Shown: positions 44,087 through 52,704 of the stretch, in pieces
Numbering within the stretch: position 1 is the stretch's first letter
Layout: each line of letters begins with the position of its first letter
Assembly: GCA_035946575.1 (NCBI GenBank)
Contig: DASYZG010000025.1
Coordinates: 8,388 to 72,387, forward strand
DNA: 64,000 nt
Direction: 5' to 3'
From: Gp13-AA77 sp035946575
GTDB lineage: Bacteria; Acidobacteriota; Terriglobia; UBA7540
Notes under the pieces: model-generated
Database searches by the model: none
The model's input: the letters and a program-made list of their open reading frames with translations, nothing else
What the model was told of the DNA's origin: nothing
Program-made: the position numbers and the translations under genes

Positions 44087-45370
44087 ATGCCAAAAGTCGA
44101 ATCCGTAACCGCTCGTGAAATTCTGGACAGTCGCGGCCGGCCCACCGTGAGCGCCACCTGCACGCTCCACTCCGGTGCCTCGGGCACCGCGTCGGTTCCG
44201 AGCGGCGCTTCCACGGGCCGCGGCGAGGCGCGGGAGCTGCGTGACGGCGATCGCTCGCGCTACCGCGGGCTCGGCTGTCGCAAAGCCGTCGAATCCGTGA
44301 ATCGCGACATCAATGCGGCCCTTGCCGGTGTCGAGTTTCCCGATTCGCCTGAGGGTCAGGCACAGGTCGACAAGGCCATGATCAAGCTAGACGGCGCGCC
44401 CGATAAATCGCGGCTGGGCGCCAACGCCATTCTGGCTGTTTCGCTCGCCTTTGCCCGCGCCGCCGCCATCGAGCGCGGCCTGCCCCTTTTCCGCTACTTC
44501 GCCGCACTCGTGACGCGAGAACCCGATTCGCTGCCCCGGCCGACCATCAATCTCTTCAGCGGCGGCAAGCATGCCGGCGGCCAGGTTCCAATTCAGGACG
44601 TGCTCATCATCCCGCTGTACACGGCAACCATCGACGCCTCGCTGGTTGCAGCTTACGAGGTCTACCAGACCGCAGCGGAGCTGATTTTCAAGCGGCATGG
44701 AATGCGGTTGCTGACGGCCGACGAGGGAGGATTGGCGCCGCCGTGCCGCACGGCCGAAGAGATGATCGCGCTGGCAGTGCAATCGATTGGCGCGGCCGGA
44801 TTCACACCCGGAAAAGACATCGCACTTGGAATCGATGTGGCGGCCAGCCATTTCTATCATGACGGCTGCTACGAGCTCGATGCGCAGCCGCTCGACAGCC
44901 CGGCGATGATCGAACGGCTCCGGACGTGGGTCGAGCGCTATCCGATCATCAGTGTCGAAGACGGCCTCGCCGAAGATGACTGGCAGCACTGGCCCGAACT
45001 TCGCAAAGCGATCGGCGGCAGGGCTCTGGTGATCGGAGACGACCTCATCTGCACGAACTCGGATCGCATCCGGCGGGCTGCCGATACCGGCGCTTGCGAC
45101 GCGCTGCTGTTGAAAGTGAATCAAGCCGGCACGCTCACGGAGGCCGCGCGCGCGCTGAGTCTGGCCAGGGCAGCAGGCTGGACGGTGGTCGTCAGTGTGC
45201 GCAGCGGCGAGACCGAGGATGACTGGGCGGCAGATCTGGCCGTGGGCTGGGGCGCGGACTGCTTCAAAAACGGCTCCATCACGCAGTCCGAGCGGCTCGC
45301 CAAGTACAATCGCCTGCTGTTCATCGAAGAGGAGAATCGATGGCCGGTACGCGGCTGGACCCGGATCTAG
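44087..45370 (+). CDS. eno: Enolase-like protein with altered active site
   Basis: 427 residues, full-length enolase fold. Conserved: loop 1 SVPSGASTG; GGKHAGG (His159 equivalent, yeast numbering); DEGGLAP (Glu211); metal ligands in GIDVAASHFY (Asp246), ISVEDGLAEDDW (Glu295) and IGDDL (Asp320); LLKVNQAGTLTEA (Lys345); SGETED; FKNG (Lys396). Altered: the SHRSGETED loop reads SVRSGETED, so His373 is Val, and the IQEFM loop reads IQDVL, so Glu168 is Asp. The acid/base pair is intact, so 2-phosphoglycerate dehydration is possible but may be impaired or shifted to another substrate. Context with an APH-type kinase rather than glycolytic genes supports caution. The ribosome-binding site comes from a duplicated stretch of the kinase gene. 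Confidence 0.85.
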   Translation: MPKVESVTAREILDSRGRPTVSATCTLHSGASGTASVPSGASTGRGEARELRDGDRSRYRGLGCRKAVESVNRDINAALAGVEFPDSPEGQAQVDKAMIKLDGAPDKSRLGANAILAVSLAFARAAAIERGLPLFRYFAALVTREPDSLPRPTINLFSGGKHAGGQVPIQDVLIIPLYTATIDASLVAAYEVYQTAAELIFKRHGMRLLTADEGGLAPPCRTAEEMIALAVQSIGAAGFTPGKDIALGIDVAASHFYHDGCYELDAQPLDSPAMIERLRTWVERYPIISVEDGLAEDDWQHWPELRKAIGGRALVIGDDLICTNSDRIRRAADTGACDALLLKVNQAGTLTEAARALSLARAAGWTVVVSVRSGETEDDWAADLAVGWGADCFKNGSITQSERLAKYNRLLFIEEENRWPVRGWTRI

Positions 45371-45424
45371 TTGACAGGTACCGCCGCGGATTGCGACTCG
45401 CCTTCGCCTGCAATCCTCGAGCAA

Positions 45425-46390
45425 CTACTCCGGGATCATGCCGATGGTCCTCAGCCAGATCTCGACCAGCCGGGGCCACGCGGTTGCCGGAAGGTTCGTG
45501 CGCCGCAACCCGAAAGCATGCCCGCCTCGCGCGTACGAATGGATCTCCACGGGAACACCGGCGTTCTTCAGGGCGATCCAGTAAACCAGCGCGTCGTCTA
45601 CGTTGTCCACGTGGTCGTCTTCGTTCTGCAGCAAAAAAGTGGGCGGCGTCTCCCGGGTAACCTGGAGATGCGGATTCAGCTCAAAATCATGATTGGAGCA
45701 ATGATGCCCCGGCCAATCACAGAGGTGTCCCGGATAAAGCGCCACCGCAAAATCCGGGCGGGAGCTTTGTTGGTCGGCCGCATCCACGGCGGGATAGGAA
45801 CGCTGGTCGAAATGGGTGCTGGCGGCTGCCACCAGAAACCCGCCTGCCGAAAACCCCAACACTCCAACCTTGTGTGGATCGATATGCCATTCCGCGGCGT
45901 GAAAGCGCACCAACCCCAGCGTCCTCTGCGCATCTTCGAGAGCGGCCGGTGATTTTGGATTCACTTCGCAGTTACATCGCCGATCCCAATGCGGCCCGGA
46001 ATCCGGCACGCGGTACTTCAACAGCACGCAGGTGATCCCCCGGGAAGTCAGCCAGTCACAAACCTCCGTGCCTTCGAGATCGATGGCCAGAATCTGAAAG
46101 CCCCCGCCCGGAAACACCACCACCGCTGCGCCGGTGTTCTCTTTGCCGGGCGCATAGACCGTCATCGTCGGCCGCGAGACATGGCCCACTTCCACCCACG
46201 TCCTGCCCGCGACCAGCGCGTCATTCACGGTCGCTCTGTACTCCGGCCCCGCCGCAGGCTGCGCATCCGGCGGCACGCCCGGCCATATCGGCACCTGACG
46301 ATGTCCCGGTGAGGGCTGCCAGGCGGACGTCTGCGCGCGCGCACCACCAACCGCGCACACCACCACAAAAGCAAATATCAAAAATTTCAT
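45425..46390 (-). CDS. Exported alpha/beta-hydrolase, acetyl-ester/xylan esterase type
   Basis: 321 residues. Signal peptide about 1-19 (FLIFAFVVVCAVGGARA). The oxyanion loop is FPGGGFQILA, the nucleophile elbow GFSAGG (Ser near 183), the acid in LQNEDDHVD and the base in ARGGHAFGLR: a complete Ser-Asp-His triad. PSRPTMTVYAP-like spacing and the size match the BD-FAE/AxeA-type esterases that remove acetyl or feruloyl groups from plant polysaccharides in the periplasm. Four Cys residues (RRCNCE, HLCDWPGHHCSNH) could form disulfides, a trait not general to the family. It converges on the enolase-like gene with a 54-bp gap. Confidence 0.85.
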   Translation of the reverse strand: MKFLIFAFVVVCAVGGARAQTSAWQPSPGHRQVPIWPGVPPDAQPAAGPEYRATVNDALVAGRTWVEVGHVSRPTMTVYAPGKENTGAAVVVFPGGGFQILAIDLEGTEVCDWLTSRGITCVLLKYRVPDSGPHWDRRCNCEVNPKSPAALEDAQRTLGLVRFHAAEWHIDPHKVGVLGFSAGGFLVAAASTHFDQRSYPAVDAADQQSSRPDFAVALYPGHLCDWPGHHCSNHDFELNPHLQVTRETPPTFLLQNEDDHVDNVDDALVYWIALKNAGVPVEIHSYARGGHAFGLRRTNLPATAWPRLVEIWLRTIGMIPE

Positions 46391-46424
46391 TTAACGGAAA
46401 CCGTGGACCTTCTGCCTTCGCTAG

Positions 46425-46475
46425 TGTAGCGCCGGGCTTTCGCCCGCGCCTGCCGGCCTGAAGGCCGGGCTCTAC
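46425..46475. repeat. REP-like stem-loop GTAGCGCCGGGC...GCCGGGCTCTAC
   Basis: Imperfect inverted ends with an inner perfect GGCC-rich hairpin (GCCGGCCTGAAGGCCGG). It lies between the esterase and ftsK and may double as a terminator for the latter. Confidence 0.5.
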
Positions 46476-46512
46476 GAGCCGGTCAACGTTGCAGTCTGTG
46501 CGGCGCACTAAA

Positions 46513-48978
46513 CTAGCGCAGCGGCTCTTCGACCTCGGCCAGCCACTCCGGACGCTTCAGCACCTCGCGCGGACGCGCGCCGTCCGGGGCGCTGATGATC
46601 CCGTCGCGCTGCATCAGATCGAGCAGCCGCGCCGCGCGTCCGTAGCCGAGCCGCAGCCGTCGCTGCAGCAGTGACGTTGAAGCTTTGCCGGACTCCACCA
46701 CGATCTGCACCGCCTGCTGGTAAACTTCGTCCAATTCGCCGGGGTCGGCCTCTTCGTCTTCCAGGTCCGGCGCGTCACGATCGCCGATCGGACGCAGGAA
46801 ATCCTCGTTGTACTGCGGACCGGACTGCGCCTTCCACCACTCCACAACCTTGTTGATCTCCTTCTCGGTGACGAGCGAACCGTGCAGGCGCAGCAGGCGC
46901 GCCGTGGCCGGCGGCAGAAAGAGCATGTCGCCGCGGCCGAGCAGCGCTTCCGCGCCGTTGGTGTCCAGGATGGTGCGCGAGTCCACTTTCGAGGCCACGC
47001 GGCATGACATGCGCGAGGGCAGGTTGGCCTTGATCAGCCCGGTGATCACGTCCACTGACGGGCGCTGCGTGGCCAGGATCAGGTGGATGCCCACGGCGCG
47101 CGCCATCTGGGCCAGACGCGTAATCGACTCCTCCACGGTCTGCGGTTCCACCATCATCAGGTCCGCCAGCTCGTCAATCACGATCACCAGGTACGGCAGC
47201 GGACCTTCCGACTGCCCGTTGCTGTCGAACAGGTTCAGGGTCGATTCGGATTCGAACAGCCGGTTGTACTGTTCGATGTTGCGCACGCCGTGCTCAGCCA
47301 GCTTCTTCAGGCGTTCTTCCATCTCGAACGTGGCGCGCCGCAGGACGTTGGCCGCCACTTTCGGCTCCGTCACAATGGGCGTGTAAAGGTGCGGGATATC
47401 TTCGTAGAGGCTCAGCTCCAGGCGCTTGGGATCGATCATGATCATCCGGACTTCGTCCGGCGTGGACTTGTAGAGCATGGAGACGATCATGGAATTGATG
47501 GCGACACTCTTGCCCGAGCCGGTGGAGCCCGCGATCAGCAGATGCGGCATCTGGGTGAGTTCGCCCATGCGCATCTTGCCGGTGATGTCCTTGCCCAGAC
47601 AGAGCGTCAGCTTCGAGGGCGAGGTCGTGAAATCCGCCGACTCGATCAGCTCGCGCAGGTAGATCACCTCGCGGTGCAGGTTCGGCACCTCGATGCCGAC
47701 GGTTGACTTGCCGGGCACCCGCTCGATGAGGATCGACTCCGCCTTCATGGCGAGGCACAGATCGTCCACCAGGTTGGTGATGCGGCTGTACTTGATGCCC
47801 TTGTCCTGCAGGAATTCAAAGGTGGTAACCACCGGGCCGGGATGGATCTGCGTCACCTGCCCGGTCACGCCGAACTCGGCCAGCTTCTCCACCAGGCGTA
47901 CAGCGCGGTCCTTGAGCTCGTCTTCATCGACGCCCTGCTCTTCCTCCGGCGGACGCAGCAGCGAGGGGCTGGGCAGTTTGTACTTCCGGGATCGCGGCGC
48001 CACGCGCGGCGCGCGCTTGCCTCCCGCGGCCGCAGCCGGAGCGATCATGGCAGCTCCGGTGCTCACGCCAAGTCCCTGGCCCTCAACCACGCGAGGCTCG
48101 CCTGCGGGCGCGGCTCCGAACAGTTCTTCATCCTGCTCGGCGCTGTCGACTTCACCCGCCGGGACAGGCTTGCGGCGATAGATCTCCGGCTCCACCCGTT
48201 CGCGAGGCGCCGGCGTCGCGGATACCGCCTCCAAGGCCGACTTGGTGCTCGCTGTCGCGCCGCGCTCCCCGCCCACCGGAGGCTTGCCCGTCTTGCGTTC
48301 GACCTCGAGCTTCTTCTTCAGCCGCCGGCGCTCCCGCTCCTCGCGCCAGGCCCGCCAGCTTTGGCCGAGGCCGGCGAGCGGCGCAAATTGCGACTGGAAG
48401 AACTGTCCAATGGTGGCAAACGAGAACCTGGTCACCAGAAACAGCGATGCCAGGAACAGGGCGGACGCGACGATTCCGGCGCCCAGCGGATTGAGCGCCG
48501 ACACCAGAGCCATGGCGATCAGGTAGCCGGCCAGGCCCCCGCCCCGGATCAGACCGGAGACAGCAGGCGCGATGGGCGCCAGATCGAGCAGCGCCGCCAG
48601 CGACACCAGAAGCAGCACGGCGCCCACAGCCTTCGTGCGCGGCGCGTGGAAAGGCCGCAGGAAGATGCGGCGCAGGCCGATTACCAGCAATCCGGCCGGG
48701 AAGAGGTATGCGGTCCAGCCGAAGCCCTGCAGAAGCGCATCGGCGAGATAGGCGCCGGCCCGGCCGATCAAGTTGTGGGCGGCGGACGCGGAAACGGTGT
48801 CGAGAGAAGGATCGAGTGACCGGTAGGAAATCAGGCTCAGAAGGACGAGCAGCCCGGCCACGGACAGCAGGAAGCCTTCGAACTCGGCGCGGCGGCGCGA
48901 GTCGAAATGGCTCCCCACTGGCGCGTCGCTTGCACCGCGGGGTCTAAAGCTGGTTACAGAACTAGGCATTTCGTGCAC
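46513..48978 (-). CDS. ftsK: DNA translocase FtsK/SpoIIIE
   Basis: 821 residues. N-terminal membrane domain of four helices (about 35-200; FLLSVAGLLVLLSLISY first), a charged and Pro-rich linker (about 215-345), the alpha/beta motor with Walker A AGSTGSGKS near 484-491 and Walker B VIVIDELADLMMV, then GDMLFLPPATARLLRLHG and the C-terminal gamma winged helix SLLQRRLRLGYGRAARLLDL that reads KOPS-type sites. It pumps chromosome ends through the division septum and activates XerCD at dif. Start ATG 48978 or 48969; both precede the same protein. No other division genes are next to it. Confidence 0.96.
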   Translation of the reverse strand: MHEMPSSVTSFRPRGASDAPVGSHFDSRRRAEFEGFLLSVAGLLVLLSLISYRSLDPSLDTVSASAAHNLIGRAGAYLADALLQGFGWTAYLFPAGLLVIGLRRIFLRPFHAPRTKAVGAVLLLVSLAALLDLAPIAPAVSGLIRGGGLAGYLIAMALVSALNPLGAGIVASALFLASLFLVTRFSFATIGQFFQSQFAPLAGLGQSWRAWREERERRRLKKKLEVERKTGKPPVGGERGATASTKSALEAVSATPAPRERVEPEIYRRKPVPAGEVDSAEQDEELFGAAPAGEPRVVEGQGLGVSTGAAMIAPAAAAGGKRAPRVAPRSRKYKLPSPSLLRPPEEEQGVDEDELKDRAVRLVEKLAEFGVTGQVTQIHPGPVVTTFEFLQDKGIKYSRITNLVDDLCLAMKAESILIERVPGKSTVGIEVPNLHREVIYLRELIESADFTTSPSKLTLCLGKDITGKMRMGELTQMPHLLIAGSTGSGKSVAINSMIVSMLYKSTPDEVRMIMIDPKRLELSLYEDIPHLYTPIVTEPKVAANVLRRATFEMEERLKKLAEHGVRNIEQYNRLFESESTLNLFDSNGQSEGPLPYLVIVIDELADLMMVEPQTVEESITRLAQMARAVGIHLILATQRPSVDVITGLIKANLPSRMSCRVASKVDSRTILDTNGAEALLGRGDMLFLPPATARLLRLHGSLVTEKEINKVVEWWKAQSGPQYNEDFLRPIGDRDAPDLEDEEADPGELDEVYQQAVQIVVESGKASTSLLQRRLRLGYGRAARLLDLMQRDGIISAPDGARPREVLKRPEWLAEVEEPLR

Positions 48979-49269
48979 CGGCTACGTTTGATGCGCCCCG
49001 CGATGCAAGCATCTACCGGGCGCCTGGCGGTGTGGCCTCGTGCGCGAACAATCCCCACGTCAAGGTAACATAGTTGCCGGGTGAAGAAAAGTAGAAAGTG
49101 GGCGGCCGCGGAAGGCGCTGTGTCCGGATTTCGACGTAGGGGCGCACCGCCATGCGCCTTGGTGTGGGGGCAGGTTTCAAACCTGCCCTGGGCGGTGGAC
49201 GACCCAGGAAGTCCGTGCTACGGTCGGCGCCCCGGAATCGCGCTGGCGAATCAGGCCGTAGTGACTCAA

Positions 49270-49333
49270 TTTGTGGTCCAGGCTGCCCAGCCTGCGTCTC
49301 GCGCACGGCAGGCAAGATGTCTGCACCCACAAA
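49270..49333. repeat. 65-bp MITE-like repeat, copy 2
   Basis: TTTGTGGTCCAGGC at the left and TCTGCACCCACAAA at the right, with the interior GCCCAGCCTGCG...GGCAGGCAAGAT colinear with the complement of copy 1 (28313-28377). Confidence 0.65.
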
Positions 49334-49579
49334 CTGAGCTCCTTCCACTCGAGCCTTTGGCGTCAACAACCAAGCTGGGATATTACGCCGGCAAGTTCAC
49401 CACAGGGTTGCATCGACGCCGGTCCGATAACGGGCAGGCTACAGGATCGGTGTCCTGTGTGGCGCAAGCAATGGCTCTGGTCACCTGCCAACCGGAGACA
49501 CGGCCGACCCCGCAACCCCCTATCGAATCGGCCTCTCCGGCTGTGGGCAACGATAAACCCGTCTAAGTTATTGAATCTA

Positions 49580-49853
49580 TTGCGAAAATAAATTTTCTCA
49601 ATTTTCTCACTTTTCTCACTTTTCTCCATTGTCCCAAATTCAGGGAGGACAATATGAATGTCGGGCCTTTGTGTCCGACGGCTTTGTGGGAGAGAGAACG
49701 AAGGGGAATCGGTTTTTGCGCCAAACAAAGCCATCAGGTGCTTGATAAAATGCGACTTACCATTTTTCATAGGACTCGAAAGCCATCAGGTACTTGAAAA
49801 GAAACGAGTTAAGCTCTTAAAGCCATCAGGTTATTGGTAGAAAAAGGTTTAGG
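49580..49853. repeat. Long dispersed repeat, copy B
   Basis: Same order as copy A: pyrimidine run, TCTCCATTGTCCCAAATT, GGGAGGACAATA, GAGAGA(A), then AAAGCCATCAGG boxes at 49727, 49779 and 49819 with spacings of 52 and 40 bp, identical to copy A. Between boxes 1 and 2 both copies keep ACTTACCATTTTTCATAGG. Confidence 0.7.
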
Positions 49854-50043
49854 CGTGTTTCGAAAACAGAAAAACCATGTTCTACAGGGTAAAAAGAGGC
49901 CGATTTGGCCGGATAACGACGGTTTACTTCTTCAGCTCTAGCCCGCGAAGGGGTAGAGGTCCCGTAGCCCGGCGCGACTGCTCTTGGAGCCGTGGCACAG
50001 ATGCCGATATCCGCCGCGAAAGCGAGGGTAGAGTCCGGTTTTC

Positions 50044-50110
50044 GTTGTGGTGCAGGCTTCAAGCCCGCATTCCCAGCCGCAGTCAGCAGGCAGGACGCAT
50101 ACACCACAAC
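50044..50110. repeat. 65-bp MITE-like repeat, copy 3
   Basis: GTTGTGGTGCAGGC and ...ACACCACAAC ends with an interior of TTCCCAGCC...GCAGGCAGGACGC, colinear with copies 1 and 2. Confidence 0.6.
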
Positions 50111-50335
50111 AAAAATCGGACACTACCAGACCGGACCCCGGCGGGGCGTCATCAGGCTGGGTTTTCAGGTCCGGACGCCGGCCTAATGGGGCTGCTGAGG
50201 TACATTGCTCTGGCCCGTGTTGCCTATGCCACCGGCTTGCGGCGATGCAGCTTGCGCCCGCATCTAATGGAGGAGGTGAGCCAAAAGGCCGCACTCTCGG
50301 TCGTGCCACGACCCCGCCCGGCGAATGTGTGTAGC

Positions 50336-50398
50336 GGCGGGTTTACCCCGCCATCGGTGGCGGCGTGAAGCCGTCTCGACGTCAAACTGGCCCACTAC
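50336..50398. repeat. Copy of the 3066-type palindromic repeat, upstream of grpE
   Basis: GGCGGGTTTACCCCGCC...GGCGGCGTGAAGCCG then CAAACTGGCCCACTAC (50383-50398). The core is inverted relative to 3066-3145, while the right-end 16-mer is identical. It ends 8 bp before the candidate grpE -35 box. Confidence 0.65.
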
Positions 50399-50405
50399 GG
50401 CTCGG

Positions 50406-50434
50406 TTGGTCATGGCAAGAAATCTCGATATACA
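50406..50434 (+). promoter_or_regulatory. Candidate sigma70 promoter of grpE
   Basis: TTGGTC (50406-50411), 17-nt spacer, TATACA (50429-50434); an overlapping TACAAT at 50431 is an alternative -10. Start would be about 7 nt before the ATG, giving a very short leader. No CIRCE-type inverted repeat is present. Confidence 0.45.
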
Positions 50435-50445
50435 ATAGAGGACCT

Positions 50446-51042
50446 ATGAACCACCAGACAGACCCTGATGCCGTGGGCGCGGCCTCTGCCACACCGTCGC
50501 CGGCGGCGAACGAACAAGCTGCGCCGGCCGGAGCCGCACCGGCGAACGATCTGCCGCAGGATCTGCCGGGCGCCTATCGCAAGCTCCTCGCCGAAAAGCA
50601 GGACCTGTATGATCGGCTGCTGCGCAAGCAGGCTGAGCTTGAGAACGTCAAGAAGCGCACCGAGCGCGAGAAGGAAGATTTCCTGAAGCATGCCACGGCC
50701 GACCTGGTGCGGGCGCTGCTGCCTGCCCTCGACAGCTTCGAGCGCGCCCTGAAGCATCGCGACCCGCGGGTGCCGGCGGATTTTTACAAGGGCGTGGAGC
50801 TGATTCATCGCGAGTTCGTGGAGGTGCTGAAGCGCGCCGGCCTCGAGCCGATCGAGACCAAGAGCGCGCTGTTCGATCCGCACCTGCACCAGGCGGTGGA
50901 GCGGGTGGAGTCTCGCGATCATCGGGACCAGGAGATTGTGGAAGAGTTGCAGCGCGGCTACAAGCTGAAGAGCCGCCTGCTGCGGCCGGCGATCGTGAAA
51001 GTGGCGGTGCCGCCGTCGCCGGGCAGCATCCGCGGAGAGTGA
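50446..51042 (+). CDS. grpE: Nucleotide exchange factor GrpE
   Basis: 198 residues. A disordered Ala/Pro-rich N-terminus (about 1-40), a long coiled-coil helix (KLLAEKQDLYDRLLRKQAEL then ENVKKRTEREKEDF), the four-helix bundle with LLPALDSFERAL and the C-terminal beta-wing including the family signature FDPHLHQAVERV. It releases ADP from DnaK. The ATG at 50446 follows AGAGGA; an upstream in-frame ATG at 50365 is rejected because it lies in repeat DNA. dnaJ follows after 286 bp; dnaK is not in the window, so the chaperone operon is split. Confidence 0.95.
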   Translation: MNHQTDPDAVGAASATPSPAANEQAAPAGAAPANDLPQDLPGAYRKLLAEKQDLYDRLLRKQAELENVKKRTEREKEDFLKHATADLVRALLPALDSFERALKHRDPRVPADFYKGVELIHREFVEVLKRAGLEPIETKSALFDPHLHQAVERVESRDHRDQEIVEELQRGYKLKSRLLRPAIVKVAVPPSPGSIRGE

Positions 51043-51108
51043 CGGGTCCAGGGGGTCGCAGGCATAGAACCCCGAAGTGCCGCCAGGCGGCATTCGTACG
51101 AAGTTTGG

Positions 51109-51258
51109 GTGGTGTCCTGATTTCGAAATAGAGCGGCCTCCGTGCCCTGTGGCTCCTCCGTGCTCTGTGTGTTGAAAGCTTCTAACACAGAGGCCACAGA
51201 GGACGCACAGACCGCGCAGAGACTCTCCGGAAGCCCTGCACCGAAATTGGGACACCAC
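51109..51258. repeat. 150-bp MITE-like element between grpE and dnaJ
   Basis: 17-nt inverted ends GTGGTGTCCTGATTTCG (51109-51125) and CGAAATTGGGACACCAC (51242-51258), 15 of 17 paired. Inside is a copy of the dispersed CTCCGTG...GTGTTGAAAGCTTCTAACAC...CACAGAG hairpin. This copy shows most clearly that the hairpin family is the core of an element with its own ends. Confidence 0.7.
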
Positions 51259-51328
51259 CGGGGTTTGGGAGAAGGATTGGAGTGCGCACGGCGCGCCGAC
51301 TCCCGAAAGCTCGCAACCACCGATTAAA

Positions 51329-52459
51329 ATGGCTCAAAAACGGGACTACTACGAAATACTGGGCGTTGAGCGGAGCGCGTCGGACGCGGAGTTGAAGAGT
51401 GCCTACCGGAAGCTCGCCCTGCAGTACCATCCCGACCGCAATCCCAGCAATCACGAGGAAGCGACCGAGAAATTCAAAGAGATCACCGAAGCCTACGGCG
51501 TGCTGGCCGACGCCGACAAGCGCGCGGCCTACGATCGTTACGGTCACGCCGGCGTCTCGGGCGCGGCCACCCAGGGCTGGCCGGATTTCTCATCCACGGT
51601 CTTCACCGATTTCGAGGACCTTTTCGGCGAATTCTTCGGCGGGGTGTTCGGGCGGCAGCAACGAGGTCCGAGGTCGCGCGCCCAGCGTGGCGCGGATTTG
51701 CGCTACGAGGTCGAGATCGCCTTTGAGGAAGCGGCGGTGGGCCTGGAGACCAAGATCAAGATCCCGCGCTGGGAGAGCTGTCCGGAGTGCGGCGGGCGGG
51801 GCGCCAAACGCGGCAGCGAGCCAACCGTCTGCACGGTGTGCGCCGGGCGCGGACAACTGCGCCACCAGCAGGGGCTCTTCACCGTCAGCCGCACCTGCCC
51901 GGAGTGCAAGGGCCTCGGACAAGTGATCCGCGAACCTTGCCCGGCATGCCAGGGCCAGGGCCGTACGCGGCAGGAAAAGGTGCTGGGCCTCAAGATACCT
52001 GCCGGAGTGGACGACGGCATGCGCCTGCGCGTGAGCGGCGAAGGCGAGAGCGGCGTTTACGGCGGTCCGGCGGGCGACCTCTACGTGGTGCTGCACGTCC
52101 GCGAGCACTCGTTTTACGAGCGCGACGGCAGCGATCTCTATTGCACGGTCCCGATCTCGATCTCCCAGGCAGCACTCGGAGCCGAGCTGCAGGTCCCCAC
52201 GCTGAAAGGGCGGGAGCGGCTGCGGATTCCCGAGGGCACGCAGTCCGGCTCGGTCTTTCGCCTGCGCGGCCTCGGCATGCCCCGCGTGGAGGAAAGCGGC
52301 CGCGGCGATCTCTACGTGAAGATCCAGGTGATGGTGCCCACGAACCTCTCGCGCGAGCAACGGCGATTGTTCGAATCGCTGGCCGCGGCCGTGCGCGTGG
52401 ACAACAAGCCGCTGGGTCGCCAGACGGAGGGCCGGGCGAAGGGCGGGTACGCCCGATAG
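51329..52459 (+). CDS. dnaJ: Chaperone protein DnaJ
   Basis: 376 residues, classical type I. J-domain (1-75) with YHPDRN; a Gly/Phe-rich region shortened to about 30 residues (DFEDLFGEFFGGVFG); the zinc domain with four CxxCxGxG-type modules (CPECGGRG, CTVCAGRG, CPECKGLG, CPACQGQG); and C-terminal substrate domains (GLKIPAGVDDGMRLRVSGEG, GDLYVVLHVREH). It delivers unfolded proteins to DnaK and stimulates its ATPase. The second and fourth modules deviate slightly from CxxCxGxG, but all eight Cys are present. It shares strand with grpE; a repeat element sits in the gap. Confidence 0.95.
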   Translation: MAQKRDYYEILGVERSASDAELKSAYRKLALQYHPDRNPSNHEEATEKFKEITEAYGVLADADKRAAYDRYGHAGVSGAATQGWPDFSSTVFTDFEDLFGEFFGGVFGRQQRGPRSRAQRGADLRYEVEIAFEEAAVGLETKIKIPRWESCPECGGRGAKRGSEPTVCTVCAGRGQLRHQQGLFTVSRTCPECKGLGQVIREPCPACQGQGRTRQEKVLGLKIPAGVDDGMRLRVSGEGESGVYGGPAGDLYVVLHVREHSFYERDGSDLYCTVPISISQAALGAELQVPTLKGRERLRIPEGTQSGSVFRLRGLGMPRVEESGRGDLYVKIQVMVPTNLSREQRRLFESLAAAVRVDNKPLGRQTEGRAKGGYAR

Positions 52460-52592
52460 CTTAGCCTAGATTACAAGGCTAGATAAAGCTGGCTGCGATT
52501 CACGTCATTCCGAGCGGAGCGAGGAATCTGCTTCGGCGAGGGGAAAAGCAGATTGCTCGCTGCCACGAAACCAGGCCGATCTCGCCCGAATC

Positions 52593-52640
52593 CTTCCGTG
52601 ACCTCTGTGTTGAAGGCTTTTAACACAGAGTCCGCAGGGG
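52593..52640. repeat. Dispersed GTGTTGAAGGC repeat upstream of the kinase gene
   Basis: CCGTGACCTCTGTGTTGAAGGCTTTTAACACAGAG: arms CTCTGTGTT and AACACAGAG form a perfect 9-bp stem. Upstream, CGAGGAATCTGCTT (52519) and AAGCAGATTGCTCG (52545) form a second hairpin. The 245-bp gap otherwise holds only the promoter region of the next gene. Confidence 0.6.
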
Positions 52641-52704
52641 AGCCACTGAGAGCGACTGTCGGCTTTAACCGACGGGAAGCAACGAAGGGTACCGAGGAGC
52701 AGAA

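Larger units (their letters stand above)
48979..50445. other. 1.47-kb gene-free region made of dispersed repeats
   Basis: Between ftsK (-) and grpE (+). It holds two MITE-like copies (49270-49333, 50044-50110), a hairpin GGGGGCAGGTTTCAAACCTGCCC (about 49169), the long repeat copy B (49580-49853) and a 3066-type repeat (50336-50398). Open frames here do not resemble proteins. It looks like an insertion-tolerant site where small non-autonomous elements have piled up. Confidence 0.6.

Noticed and set aside
44087..45370. Calling the enolase-like gene inactive
   Set aside because: The metal ligands and the Lys/Glu catalytic pair are intact, so loss of activity cannot be concluded from the His to Val change.
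49582..49853. CRISPR-like array from the repeated AAAGCCATCAGG boxes
   Set aside because: Only three short boxes with unequal spacing, spacers conserved between copies, and no cas gene.
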